Assembly (NCBI RefSeq): GCF_000550785.1
Contig: NZ_CP004350.1
Span: 1,716,009 to 1,780,008 of the forward strand
DNA length: 64,000 nt
From: Corynebacterium casei LMG S-19264
Lineage (GTDB): Bacteria > Actinomycetota > Actinomycetes > Mycobacteriales > Mycobacteriaceae
Direction of reading: 5' to 3'
Shown here: positions 39,157 to 47,285 of the stretch, one piece after another
Layout: each line of letters starts with the position of its first letter
How positions within the stretch are numbered: the first letter of the stretch is position 1
Translations under genes and position numbers: made by a program
Notes under the pieces: model-generated
The model's input: only the letters and a program-made list of their open reading frames with translations
What the model was told of the DNA's origin: nothing
Database searches by the model: none

Positions 39157-40182
39157 ATGAACAATTTTGCGGTGAAAGACGGCCGACTGCGGCGTTCAAC
39201 ATTAGTGGCACTGGCGTTAGGTGTGGTTGCAGTGATGCTGCTTAGCCTGATGCTTGGACGCTATACGTTGAGTTGGTCAGATATCTACAACTCGTTTTGG
39301 TATCGCATCTACGGAATGAGTTTCGGAGAACCGATCGATTCAATCGTGTTCAATCTACGGCTACCAAGAATTCTGCTAGCTGCACTCGCGGGCGCCGCGC
39401 TCGCGTGTTCTGGGGCAGCCTTTCAGAGTCTCTTCGGTAACCCTCTGGCCACCCCAGACACCCTTGGTGTCACCGCCGGGGCGTCCGTAGGGGCCGTCCT
39501 AGGAATCTTGTGGAACCTGCCATTGATCGGCATGCAACTGATGTCGCTCGTGGCGGGAATTGGGACCATCTTTCTCACCATCATGATTGCAAAGAGCAAG
39601 AAGGGCGTCGGCATCGTCATGCTCATCTTGTCCGGTGTGATTGTCGGAGCATTGGCCAACGCCGTCATTTCTATCCTCAAGTATGTCGCTGACCCTAATG
39701 AGAAACTCCCACAAATCACGTATTGGCTGATGGGAAGCTTGGCGGGTGCAAACCTTCGCAGCCTCGCAATAGGCACACCGTTTATCCTGCTCGGCATAAT
39801 CACAATCCTGGTGCTGCGCTGGCGGCTGAACATCTTGGCTTTGGGTGATGATGAAGCTCGAGCGGCCGGCATGAACGTCAGGCTCGTCCGCGGAATGGTG
39901 ATTGTAGCTGCTACATTAACCACCGCGTCTGTCGTTTCAATGTGCGGCCAAGTCGGCTGGGTAGGTTTGCTCATCCCCCATTGCGCGCGAATGATATGCG
40001 GTAACAATAACCGATTTGTCGTCCCCATCAGTCTCCTATTGGGTGCCATGTTCCTCGTTCTCATTGACACACTGGCCCGCTCCGTTTCGGAGGCAGAAAT
40101 CCCCATTTCTGTGCTGACTGCCCTGGTTGGTGCACCGTTCTTCATCTATCTGCTGCGCAAAACCGGTGGTGGTTGGTCATGA
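39157..40182 (+). CDS. FecCD-family ABC transporter permease
   Basis: 341 aa with about nine to ten membrane segments. It has FecCD hallmarks: LRLPRILLAALAGAALACSG, FQSLFGNPLATPDTLGVTAG, and GQVGWVGLLIPHCARMI near the C-terminus. Only one permease gene is present, so it probably forms a homodimer. The stop overlaps the ATPase start (ATGA). Confidence 0.93.
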   Translation: MNNFAVKDGRLRRSTLVALALGVVAVMLLSLMLGRYTLSWSDIYNSFWYRIYGMSFGEPIDSIVFNLRLPRILLAALAGAALACSGAAFQSLFGNPLATPDTLGVTAGASVGAVLGILWNLPLIGMQLMSLVAGIGTIFLTIMIAKSKKGVGIVMLILSGVIVGALANAVISILKYVADPNEKLPQITYWLMGSLAGANLRSLAIGTPFILLGIITILVLRWRLNILALGDDEARAAGMNVRLVRGMVIVAATLTTASVVSMCGQVGWVGLLIPHCARMICGNNNRFVVPISLLLGAMFLVLIDTLARSVSEAEIPISVLTALVGAPFFIYLLRKTGGGWS

Positions 40183-40967
40183 TTGAAATTATTGACGGTA
40201 GTTTCTATTACACCCGTTCACGTCCCATTTTACAGGACATCAATGTGTCTATGAGCGATGGTGAACTCCTTGCCATCCTTGGCCCAAATGGAATTGGTAA
40301 GACTACGCTGCTGCGCTGCATGCTTGGCCTGCTGCCGTGGTCCAGCGGCAAGACACTCATTGATGGCCGTGATATTTCCACCTTGCGCTCACAAGAGCTA
40401 TGGAGCCAGATCGCTTATGTCCCTCAGGCTCGCAATGCTGGTGCCTTATCCCTAACGGGACTGGATATGGTCACAATCGGCCGTTCAGCGCGCCTTGGAC
40501 TAATGTCTCAACCTGGCCCTAAAGATCGTGAAATTGCCGAGGCCGTCATGGCGGAAATCGGAATTTCTCATCTTGCGGACAAGCTGTGCGGCCAGATGAG
40601 CGGTGGGCAGTTCCAGATGGTTCTTATTGCCCGTGCGCTAGCTGGTGATCCAAAGATCATGGTTCTGGATGAGCCCGAAACCGGTTTGGACTTTCGCAAC
40701 CAGCTTATAGTCCTTAATCTACTTGAGTCACTGGCTAAAGCTCGCGGGCTGCTAGTGATCATGAATACGCATTACCCCGCTCACGCTTTAAGAATCTCCA
40801 CCTCCGCCCTTCTGCTACGTCCTTCTAAACCTCCGCACTTTGGTTCAACGAAGGATGTCATCACTGCTGCGAACCTGCAGTCCACCTTCGGCGTTGAGAT
40901 AGCCATCTCGGAGATCGACATCGATGCTCGCACCTATCCCGCCATCATCCCGCTCAAGGTCGAATAG
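40179..40967 (+). CDS. Siderophore ABC transporter ATP-binding protein
   Basis: 262 aa. Walker A GPNGIGKTT, signature MSGGQFQMV, Walker B MVLDEPETGLDF, and an H-loop-like NTHYP are present. The signature begins MSGGQ rather than LSGGQ, a minor variation. The ATG at 40179 overlaps the permease stop; the TTG two codons earlier is less likely. It ends the operon before a strong terminator. Confidence 0.93.
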   Translation: MIEIIDGSFYYTRSRPILQDINVSMSDGELLAILGPNGIGKTTLLRCMLGLLPWSSGKTLIDGRDISTLRSQELWSQIAYVPQARNAGALSLTGLDMVTIGRSARLGLMSQPGPKDREIAEAVMAEIGISHLADKLCGQMSGGQFQMVLIARALAGDPKIMVLDEPETGLDFRNQLIVLNLLESLAKARGLLVIMNTHYPAHALRISTSALLLRPSKPPHFGSTKDVITAANLQSTFGVEIAISEIDIDARTYPAIIPLKVE

Positions 40968-40981
40968 TAGGACCAATAGAA

Positions 40982-41024
40982 AGCTGCTCACCACACGCTA
41001 TGTACGGTGAGCAGTTTCTTTATT
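40982..41024 (+). terminator. Terminator of the siderophore transporter operon
   Basis: Stem GCTGCTCACC/GGTGAGCAGT with a 13-nt loop, then TTCTTTATTTT. Its arms are nearly identical to the terminator at 35985. Confidence 0.85.
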
Positions 41025-41067
41025 TTCAGCACTCCAGTATCAAGAGCGCCCTTAACAGACCAAAATT

Positions 41068-41339
41068 CTAGGCGGGGATAACCGGCGCCAGAATCATTAC
41101 GAACGGCAGCGAGATGACCGAGGACAAGGTGGTCGCCATTGTCATCGTCTTTAGTGCTCCCTTGGTAGTCAGACCAAGCAAGGACTTGAACATCCAGAAG
41201 AAGTTACTGTTGACCTGCAGTGCAAATAGTGCACCAGAGGCGATGGCTAGACCCATCGCGATTGGGCTGACGGCAACAGCACTAAGAATTGGTGCGATGA
41301 TGCCGGCCGCGGCAATGGCAGCAACAGAGACCGAACCAA
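41068..41339 (-). pseudogene. GntP-family permease, C-terminal fragment
   Basis: Encodes the last about 90 residues of a GntP permease (VSVAAIAAAGIIAPIL, then ALQVNSNFFWMFKSL) to a normal stop at 41068. It is separated from the rest of the gene by the IS256-family element. Removing the element and one target copy rejoins the frame exactly. Confidence 0.9.
41331..41339. repeat. Target site duplication, left copy
   Basis: CCGAACCAA, identical to 42787-42795, flanks the IS256-family element. Confidence 0.85.
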
Positions 41340-42786
41340 GAGAGTGTCTAATGGTTTGTGTGTGAGGGGTTTCCCTTACATGAAGGAGATAAACCATAAT
41401 GGATTCTGTGGCGAAACGAGATCCGGAAGATTCCGCGAAGATTAAAGCGATCGAGCAGAAACTGCTCGCGAACCCGGAGATATCCAAGCTCATTGACGAG
41501 CTGGGAACCACAGCAACGGACGCCAACGACCTAGTCCGGGGATTACTGCAAGCTTCGGTCACCCGTGGCTTGGAAGCCGAAATGGATGCCCACCTGGGTT
41601 ATTCCAAAGGCGATCGTGAGGCCAAAGCGGCCGGTGGTGGCGATAATTATCGCAACGGCTCCTATGTCAAAAAGGTTGATTCGAACTACGGCCCGGTCGA
41701 TGTCACCGTCCCACGTGATCGGCAGGGCACGTTCTTGCCCACGATGGTGCCGAAAGGCTCACGCAGGTTAACCGATGTCGATGACATGATCATCAGTTTG
41801 TATGCCGGTGGCATGACAGTGCGCGATATCCAGCATCATATGGCCACGGTCATGAGGGTTGATATCTCGCATGAAACGATTTCCGCAGTGACTGATGCGG
41901 TGCTAGATGAAGTCATGATCTGGCAAAACCGTCAGCTAGACGAGTTCTACCCCGTAATTTTCTTAGATGCCCTGCGTATCAAAGTTCGCGACGGTGGACG
42001 AGTAGTTAACAAGTCCGCCTTTTTGGCTATCGGCGTGGATATGGACGGGATCAAACACATCCTGGGTATCTGGTTGGCGAAAGAAGAAGGCGCCTCCTTC
42101 TGGGCTCATGTGTGCGCGAACCTGGCAAGCCGTGGAGTCCAGGACGTGTTTATTGTCTGCTGCGATGGTTTGAAAGGCCTGCCGGAAGCGGTGGAAGCAA
42201 CGTGGCCGGATTCGATGGTGCAGACCTGTGTGGTGCATTTGATTCGTGCAGCAAACCGGTGGGTGGCCTATGGCGATCGTAAGACCGTATCTGCGGCGTT
42301 GAAGAAGGTGTATACCGCGCCTGAAGAGGCAACCGCACGTGCAGCGTTGGATGAATTCGCCGACTCAGAACTGGGCCAGAAATATCCCCAATCAGTCAAG
42401 GTCTGGACGGATGCGTGGGAGCGTTTCGTGCCGTTTCTGCAGTTCCCGCCGATGGCCAGAAAGGTCATCTATACGACAAACTCGATTGAGTCGATGAATA
42501 ACGAGCTGCGTAAAGCTACCCGTAACCGCGTGCAATTTACCAATGATGATTCCGCGATTAAGACGCTGTGGTTGATGATCTGCAATATTGAGGATAAACG
42601 CGCGGCTAAACGCGCAAAACAGGGCAAGAAAGCTGCTGCTACCAGCGGAAGACTCATCGAAGGCAGAAAGGTCACCAACTGGAAACAAGCCATCAACCAA
42701 ATGGCCGTGGCCTACCCCGAACGATTCACCAACTACCTATAAATCACTAACCCCGAAAGCCCCACACACAAAATACTTGACACGCT
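41340..42786 (+). mobile_element. IS256-family insertion sequence
   Basis: About 1447 bp. The ends form imperfect terminal inverted repeats of roughly 30 bp: the left begins AGAGTGTCTAATGG and the right (reversed) AGCGTGTCAAGTAT, both continuing into TTTGTGTGTG. It is flanked by a 9-bp duplication and carries one transposase gene, which is intact. It interrupts gntP in the opposite orientation. The boundary is uncertain by 1 bp at the left end. Confidence 0.9.
41399..42742 (+). CDS. IS256-family transposase
   Basis: 447 aa, full length (usual range about 390-450). The mutator-type DDE triad is visible as the D of FLDALRIK, the D of CCDGLKGLP, and the E of TTNSIESMN; an N-terminal GLLQASVTRGLEAEMDAHLG region matches the family. 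With both ends and the target duplication intact, the element should be capable of moving. A short promoter-like upstream region lies within the left end. Confidence 0.95.
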   Translation: MDSVAKRDPEDSAKIKAIEQKLLANPEISKLIDELGTTATDANDLVRGLLQASVTRGLEAEMDAHLGYSKGDREAKAAGGGDNYRNGSYVKKVDSNYGPVDVTVPRDRQGTFLPTMVPKGSRRLTDVDDMIISLYAGGMTVRDIQHHMATVMRVDISHETISAVTDAVLDEVMIWQNRQLDEFYPVIFLDALRIKVRDGGRVVNKSAFLAIGVDMDGIKHILGIWLAKEEGASFWAHVCANLASRGVQDVFIVCCDGLKGLPEAVEATWPDSMVQTCVVHLIRAANRWVAYGDRKTVSAALKKVYTAPEEATARAALDEFADSELGQKYPQSVKVWTDAWERFVPFLQFPPMARKVIYTTNSIESMNNELRKATRNRVQFTNDDSAIKTLWLMICNIEDKRAAKRAKQGKKAAATSGRLIEGRKVTNWKQAINQMAVAYPERFTNYL

Positions 42787-42795
42787 CCGAACCAA
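42787..42795. repeat. Target site duplication, right copy
   Basis: CCGAACCAA, second copy of the 9-bp duplication made on IS insertion. Confidence 0.85.
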
Positions 42796-43987
42796 TGGCC
42801 AAGTGAAGAACTGCGGCCACAAACCATGCCAGAAGGATGATGGCGATGGTAGGCATGTTCTCATTTGCAGTAAACAGATCTTCCAGAACCTGGTCCAGAC
42901 CAGAGGCACCAATGACTGCACCCAGGGAGCCACCAATACCGGTAATCAAAAGAATCTCACCAGTAGTGCTGAAACCAGACTGCATTGCATCACCAGTGGT
43001 CTCATTTCCATCGGTGGCGCGAGACAAGATGTATGCGCCCAACAGACCGATAAACAGTGCGATATTTGCATCACCAAAGAACTCAATGACCGGGTTAGCA
43101 AAGCCAAACAAGCCAGCAAACGCGCCGAAGCCAATAAGCAACAGCGGCACCAGAATTGGCAGGAACAGCACGAACAATGGCAACTCACGCGCATTCGACT
43201 GCTCACTCTCCGCACCACCATCCGGAGTCGCTCCACCAGTACCAGTACCACCGTTATCGCCAGCTCCAGCCGAGCCCACGGTTCCCGCAGATCCAGACTC
43301 AGATTCCGCCTGACCTTCACCAACAGCAACCTCTGCAAACTCGGTGGCTAGCGGTTCATCCTCATCTGATTCCGGTTTCCAGTAGGTGGTACGCAGCATC
43401 ATCTTCATGACGAACGTGGTTAGCACGGCAGTCAGTGGCCCTAGGACAAGGCCGAAAAGCAACCAGTTACCCAGTGGAATGCCCATCAAACCAGTAATGG
43501 AGATGGCAGCAAGACCAGGAACAACAAACACGTAACCGGAGAAAATACCGGTACCAATAGCTGAAGCCATCAACGGAATACCACGCTTGCCCAGTGCCGG
43601 TGCTGCGGAGCGTGCAACAGGTGCAGCTAGAACAACCTGCACGTCAACATAAATTGAGGGCATGATCATGGACAGCAATAAGGCCATGGAATATGGCAGG
43701 CGATGTGCACCGACTTTATGGACTAAGACTCTGACAAGTCTTGTAAATGCACCGGTTGATTGCATCAATGCACCGATAAGAACGCCGAAGCCGATCAGCA
43801 GACCGACCTCAATCATGATTTCGCCGAAACCGATAGTGATGGCTTCAATGGTTCCACCAAGGCCAACACCTGTGGCAAGACCCAAGTAGACAGAACCCAG
43901 CACCAGACTGATGACTGGATCCACCTTGAAACGAATAATGAGCAATACGACCACGACGATCGCGATGAGTGTATGGGCGGCTACCAA
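42787..43987 (-). pseudogene. GntP-family permease, N-terminal fragment
   Basis: About 400 residues of a gluconate/H+ symporter-type permease. It has the N-terminal LVLGSVYLGLATGVGLGG, the GFGVLIGALMQSTGAF and YSMALLLSMIMPSIYVDVQV segments, then a long Gly/Ser/Glu-rich cytoplasmic linker (about residues 212-265) before the second half. The reading frame runs into the IS at codon IGS and stops 14 codons later inside it. The intact protein would be about 487 aa. Loss of the last two helices should inactivate it. No kinase or other gluconate gene is adjacent. Confidence 0.9.
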
Positions 43988-44339
43988 GGCGGCCCCTTTC
44001 TAAAATTTTGCAGTTGTCATTCACGGGTGCACCTGAATGGCCAACAGTTTTCCAACTTGGCGATTTTAACAATTTTGTGAATTGACGCATATAATTCACT
44101 TCGCGTGAGGGGCCACGCTCAGTGCAACTTCGCCCCTGATGGTCACTACTTAATCCATTTAGATTTGAGTTTTACCTGCACACTGGATGTGATTGTGCTT
44201 GTTGAATTTAAAGTACGATCGTTCCCGCACAACTTCGTCCGCTAACCGCACACACCACCCCCGTGCGGAATACCTCATCGAGCAAATGCCCAATCGCACT
44301 TCAATGGATCCGCGCTTAGGCTTCAGCCGCTTGTTGCAC
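43988..44339. other. Gap between gntP and the HD hydrolase gene
   Basis: 352 bp. It should hold the gntP promoter on the minus strand. I see no convincing gene, repeat or strong hairpin; open frames here lack initiation signals and recognisable sequence. Confidence 0.5.
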
Positions 44340-44936
44340 TCAATCTTGCCTGGATGCTCCGCCCGACAAGGTTTTCTCAAATTCGTCCACAAGTTTGCGG
44401 TACTCCTCCAGAATTGGAAGCTCCGCTGTTGGCATCTCACGTAAGCGTTCTTCCAGGGTTTCGTACACTGTCTGGTACCACCAGTGCTGTGATTGCTTTC
44501 CAGAATTGAAACGATCCCATAATGCTTCGCCGTGCTTTTCATAGTCCGCCATGATGGAACCCAAGTTATGAAACTTGTCGCATGCAATAATCACGAGTGC
44601 AGAAAATGGAGCCGAACGCAGACGGATTAGATAGTCATCTGCACGTTCTTGCCAGGATGGAAGTGATTTATCCTTAGAAACCATCTGGACATAAGACGTT
44701 ACTACAGAGCCAAAATCACGAACCATATCTTCTTGGGAATAGCGTTCCGGAACATCTTCTAAAACGTCATGTAGTAGCGCAGCAATGACCGTATCTTCAT
44801 CTACTCCGGGCTGCTGACTGACCAGATGCATGACAGCAAAGGGGTGCGAAATGTAAGGGATTTCAGTGCCTTTACGCATCTGCCCAGCATGTGCCCAGGC
44901 TGCAACGTTGATGGCACGGAAGAGTCTCGGTTCCAT
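44340..44936 (-). CDS. Stand-alone HD-domain hydrolase (SpoT/Mesh1-like)
   Basis: 198 aa. It has HAGQMRKGTEIPYISHP and LLHDVLED, the HD-type metal ligands found in the hydrolase half of RelA/SpoT proteins. No synthetase, TGS or ACT domain is present. Such small proteins (SAH/Mesh1 type) hydrolyse (p)ppGpp or other nucleotides; the activity here is inferred from family. It stands alone between the gntP gap and the secreted-protein cluster. Confidence 0.85.
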   Translation of the reverse strand: MEPRLFRAINVAAWAHAGQMRKGTEIPYISHPFAVMHLVSQQPGVDEDTVIAALLHDVLEDVPERYSQEDMVRDFGSVVTSYVQMVSKDKSLPSWQERADDYLIRLRSAPFSALVIIACDKFHNLGSIMADYEKHGEALWDRFNSGKQSQHWWYQTVYETLEERLREMPTAELPILEEYRKLVDEFEKTLSGGASRQD

Positions 44937-45165
44937 AAAGTTTAAGTCTAACCAGAAGCATTTCTACTTTGGGCCGATACACTTGGGCGCCACGGAGACC
45001 GTCGGCGCGAACGCACTATCGCATCAACTCCGTTTATGTGTCCGGTGTTAACGCCCCGGGAATTGAATGCGATGTTTTAAGTAGGGACGCTGAAATCAAC
45101 TGACTTCCACCCGGCGAGATCTTCGAGGCGCCCCGCAAACTACACACAGAAGAGACATCCGTCGC

Positions 45166-45179
45166 GCTCCCATGGGAGC
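45166..45179. repeat. Perfect 14-bp palindrome before the lipoprotein gene
   Basis: GCTCCCATGGGAGC, 5 bp upstream of the ribosome site of the gene at 45198. It could be a small operator or hairpin; no function is shown. Confidence 0.35.
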
Positions 45180-45197
45180 AAGAGGAAGGACCTCATC

Positions 45198-45848
45198 ATG
45201 AAACGCACGTTTGCTACATTCGCTGCTGCTGCAGCGCTCACCTTGGGTGCCTGCGGTGCACCTGCCGATGACGAAGCTGCGGCAACCTCAGAAAACGCCG
45301 CTGAAACCACCACTGTTACTCAAGAAGTCACAGAAGAAGCCACCGATTCCCCAACTGAGACCGACGGCTCCGATGACAGCGCCGACGGTGTAACAGAAGC
45401 CGCGGAAGGCACTGCCCCTTCAGGTGACGGCACTCCTCCACCGCCAGATGGTGAAACACCACAAGAGCCGGAACAGCCTGAGCAACCAGATCAGTCCGCC
45501 GAAGAATTTCAAAACATAATGGCTGAGGAGATGCGCAACAACGGCAACATCGGTGACACATTTACTATCGATGGCCAGCCAACCGAACTATGCGTCCACG
45601 ACGATGGCTACGGGCTCAATGTTGTCACTGCCGGTGCGAATACCTCATGTGAGTTTGCCAAGAATGTCATGATGGCAACCACCGGTGACACCGATCCAAC
45701 GCAGGACAATGTCCGCGACAGCATGCCACAAACAGTCAAGGCCGGAAGCCCAACTACCAATCGCGCCTACACCATGGACTGTGCTGCTGATGAACGCAAT
45801 CTCATCACCTGCGTAGGTGGCGACAACGCGGTCGTCTACATGTACTAA
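45198..45848 (+). CDS. Secreted lipoprotein with acidic linker and paralogous C-terminal domain
   Basis: 216 aa. The lipobox is LGACG (Cys about 19). A Glu/Thr/Pro-rich linker (about residues 25-105) leads to a globular C-terminal domain (about 108-216) with four cysteines, DDGYGLNVVTAG, NTSCEFA, and a final TCVGGDNAVVYMY. The C-terminal domain is clearly related to that of the protein at 46806, so the two are paralogues with different export and anchoring. Strong ribosome site (GGAAGG). I recognise no named family. A copy of the 93-bp palindromic repeat follows. Confidence 0.8.
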   Translation: MKRTFATFAAAAALTLGACGAPADDEAAATSENAAETTTVTQEVTEEATDSPTETDGSDDSADGVTEAAEGTAPSGDGTPPPPDGETPQEPEQPEQPDQSAEEFQNIMAEEMRNNGNIGDTFTIDGQPTELCVHDDGYGLNVVTAGANTSCEFAKNVMMATTGDTDPTQDNVRDSMPQTVKAGSPTTNRAYTMDCAADERNLITCVGGDNAVVYMY

Positions 45849-45862
45849 ACCAGCACCAATCT

Positions 45863-45955
45863 CGCACCAGCGGGATAGTCCCCCGGCCAATAGGCGTTTT
45901 CGCACAAGCAATAGCAAAAGCAAGCTTTGCGAAAACGCCGCCGCGCCGTTACCCA
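45863..45955 (+). repeat. 93-bp palindromic repeat, copy 1
   Basis: About 92% identical by eye to 46670-46762 (7 differences in 93). Contains perfect 12-bp arms GGCGTTTTCGCA (45893-45904) and TGCGAAAACGCC (45928-45939). It lies directly after a secreted-protein gene and lacks a T tract. Confidence 0.85.
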
Positions 45956-46040
45956 CCCACCTCGGGATCGTACGAATCAAAATTCAACTGGCTCAATGGA
46001 TTGTAAGTTGCACTGTCTTATATCGCCTCGACAGCGCGAA

Positions 46041-46136
46041 CTCCTCCCTTAGGAGGTGATAAACTCAATGAATCATTTGTTATCTAGAAACAAATGATCC
46101 GCGGTGCTATCGTGTATACGGTGGTCAGACGGCCAC
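46041..46136 (+). promoter_or_regulatory. Structured leader ahead of the small anchored protein gene
   Basis: Three stem-loops follow one another: CTCCT/AGGAG (46041-46055), which hides an extended ribosome site; ATCATTTGTT/AACAAATGAT (46072-46098), perfect; and GTGGTC/GGCCAC with an AGAC loop (46121-46136). The next gene starts at 46234. The arrangement suggests an RNA-level control region, but matches no riboswitch I know. Confidence 0.45.
46068..46097 (+). CDS. Possible nine-residue leader peptide MNHLLSRNK
   Basis: ATG preceded by AGGAGGTGAT, a 10-nt match to the 16S rRNA 3' end, at 7-nt spacing; stop TGA at 46095. The whole mini-ORF coincides with the second stem-loop of the leader. It is too short to judge by composition; support is the exceptional ribosome site only. 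Confidence 0.4.
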   Translation: MNHLLSRNK

Positions 46137-46233
46137 TGAAATCGGGGTAAGCAGGACATCGGGATACTTTCATGATCCGCAATGGCAAGTTCTCTGTTTA
46201 TCCGCACTTCTAAACTCCTAAGGAACTAGGGTC

Positions 46234-46647
46234 ATGAAACTTTTTGGTAGCAGTAACTCGATTTTGTCTCGAACCTTTGGAGCGATTATTGCCATTCTGG
46301 GGTCGCTAGGAGTTATGTCCCCGCACATAGATCTTGGCTCCAGCAGCGCATCTTCTTCGAACAACGTCAATGTCATTGAAGCCTCGGAAAACCTCGTTGA
46401 TGAAATGCCCGTGGAGTGGATTTCTGCATTGCCTACGGGAGAGAAAGAGATTGCCGTAACCTTCAACGCTGGAGACCTCAAGTGCTCAGGTTATCGAGTC
46501 GACCTTGAAGAGACCGAACGAGAAATTAAGGTGACTCTATTTGAAGGCGCAGTACCTGGTGCACCAGAGCATTGCCAACTCATCGGACAAACCGCAAAGT
46601 TGCTGGTTTCTACCGACGATCCGATTGGATTCCGCAAGATCAGCTAG
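46234..46647 (+). CDS. Small anchored extracytoplasmic protein
   Basis: 137 aa. A hydrophobic N-terminal segment (about residues 12-30) acts as signal or anchor; a Ser/Asn-rich stretch follows, then a likely beta-rich domain with two cysteines (KCSGYRV and EHCQLIG). Ribosome site TAAGGA 7 nt before the ATG. Not a recognised family, and not related by eye to the flanking paralogous proteins, which it separates. It is followed by the second copy of the 93-bp repeat. Confidence 0.7.
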   Translation: MKLFGSSNSILSRTFGAIIAILGSLGVMSPHIDLGSSSASSSNNVNVIEASENLVDEMPVEWISALPTGEKEIAVTFNAGDLKCSGYRVDLEETEREIKVTLFEGAVPGAPEHCQLIGQTAKLLVSTDDPIGFRKIS

Positions 46648-46669
46648 GACCTAAAGTAAAAGCGAGTCC

Positions 46670-46762
46670 CGCACCAGCGGGATAGTCCCACGGCCAATAG
46701 GCGTTTTCGCACAAGCAAAAGTGGAATCAAGCTTTGCGGAAACGCCGCCGCGCCGTTACCCA
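46670..46762 (+). repeat. 93-bp palindromic repeat, copy 2
   Basis: Second copy; the same palindromic core with one changed base in the right arm (TGCGGAAACGCC, a G-U pair in RNA). It follows the gene at 46234 and precedes the one at 46806. Confidence 0.85.
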
Positions 46763-46805
46763 AAAGAAGCCTGGTTGCCAGCTTGATGGCATACCCTAAG
46801 GTGTT

Positions 46806-47279
46806 ATGAACACGGAATTGCGAAAGACTTCAAAGATTCTGCTCGCTGGCATTGTTGCCGCGGGGCTGAGTGTTCCTGCGCTGGCCGGCGCCGCAGAATC
46901 TGATCAAGTCAACAATGATCCTCCTGCGACCAAGGCGCTGTACGGCCAGGTCTATGACCAGTTCAAAGATGGCAAGGCCGGCCAAGGCGACTCATTCAAA
47001 CTTGGTGAGCGTGACGCCACCTTGTGCATGATGGGCGATGGCTACGGTATCCGCGCACTGGCCGTAGGCCCCAACACCAGTTGTGAATTCGCGGGCGAGG
47101 TCTTCGCCGAGCTCATCGGAGACGCCACCCCGAAAGATAACTTGCGTAATTTCACGCCAACCACCGTCAATGCGCATAGTCCAGTGACCAAGCAGGACTA
47201 TGACATGAAGTGCGTAACCGGCCAGGATGATCTGATTACCTGCAACGGCGGTATCGGTGCAGCGGTCTACCTCTTCTAG
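46806..47279 (+). CDS. Secreted protein, paralogue of the lipoprotein at 45198
   Basis: 157 aa. The signal peptide is cleaved after about residue 30 (ALAGAAE), with no lipobox Cys. The mature domain shares with the 45198 protein the patterns LC-x2-GDGYGIRALAVG (DDGYGLNVVTAG there), NTSCEFA, SPVTKQDYDMKC, and a final ITCNGG-x-AAVYLF. Four conserved cysteines suggest two disulfides. It lacks the acidic linker. Function unknown; probably released from or loosely held in the envelope. It converges on the winged-helix gene, 6 bp away. Confidence 0.8.
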   Translation: MNTELRKTSKILLAGIVAAGLSVPALAGAAESDQVNNDPPATKALYGQVYDQFKDGKAGQGDSFKLGERDATLCMMGDGYGIRALAVGPNTSCEFAGEVFAELIGDATPKDNLRNFTPTTVNAHSPVTKQDYDMKCVTGQDDLITCNGGIGAAVYLF

Positions 47280-47285
47280 TCCGCT

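Noticed and set aside
44159..44587. 142-codon minus-strand frame overlapping the HD hydrolase gene
   Set aside because: Most of it is out of frame with the HD gene and the unique part (44159-44339) shows no family pattern.
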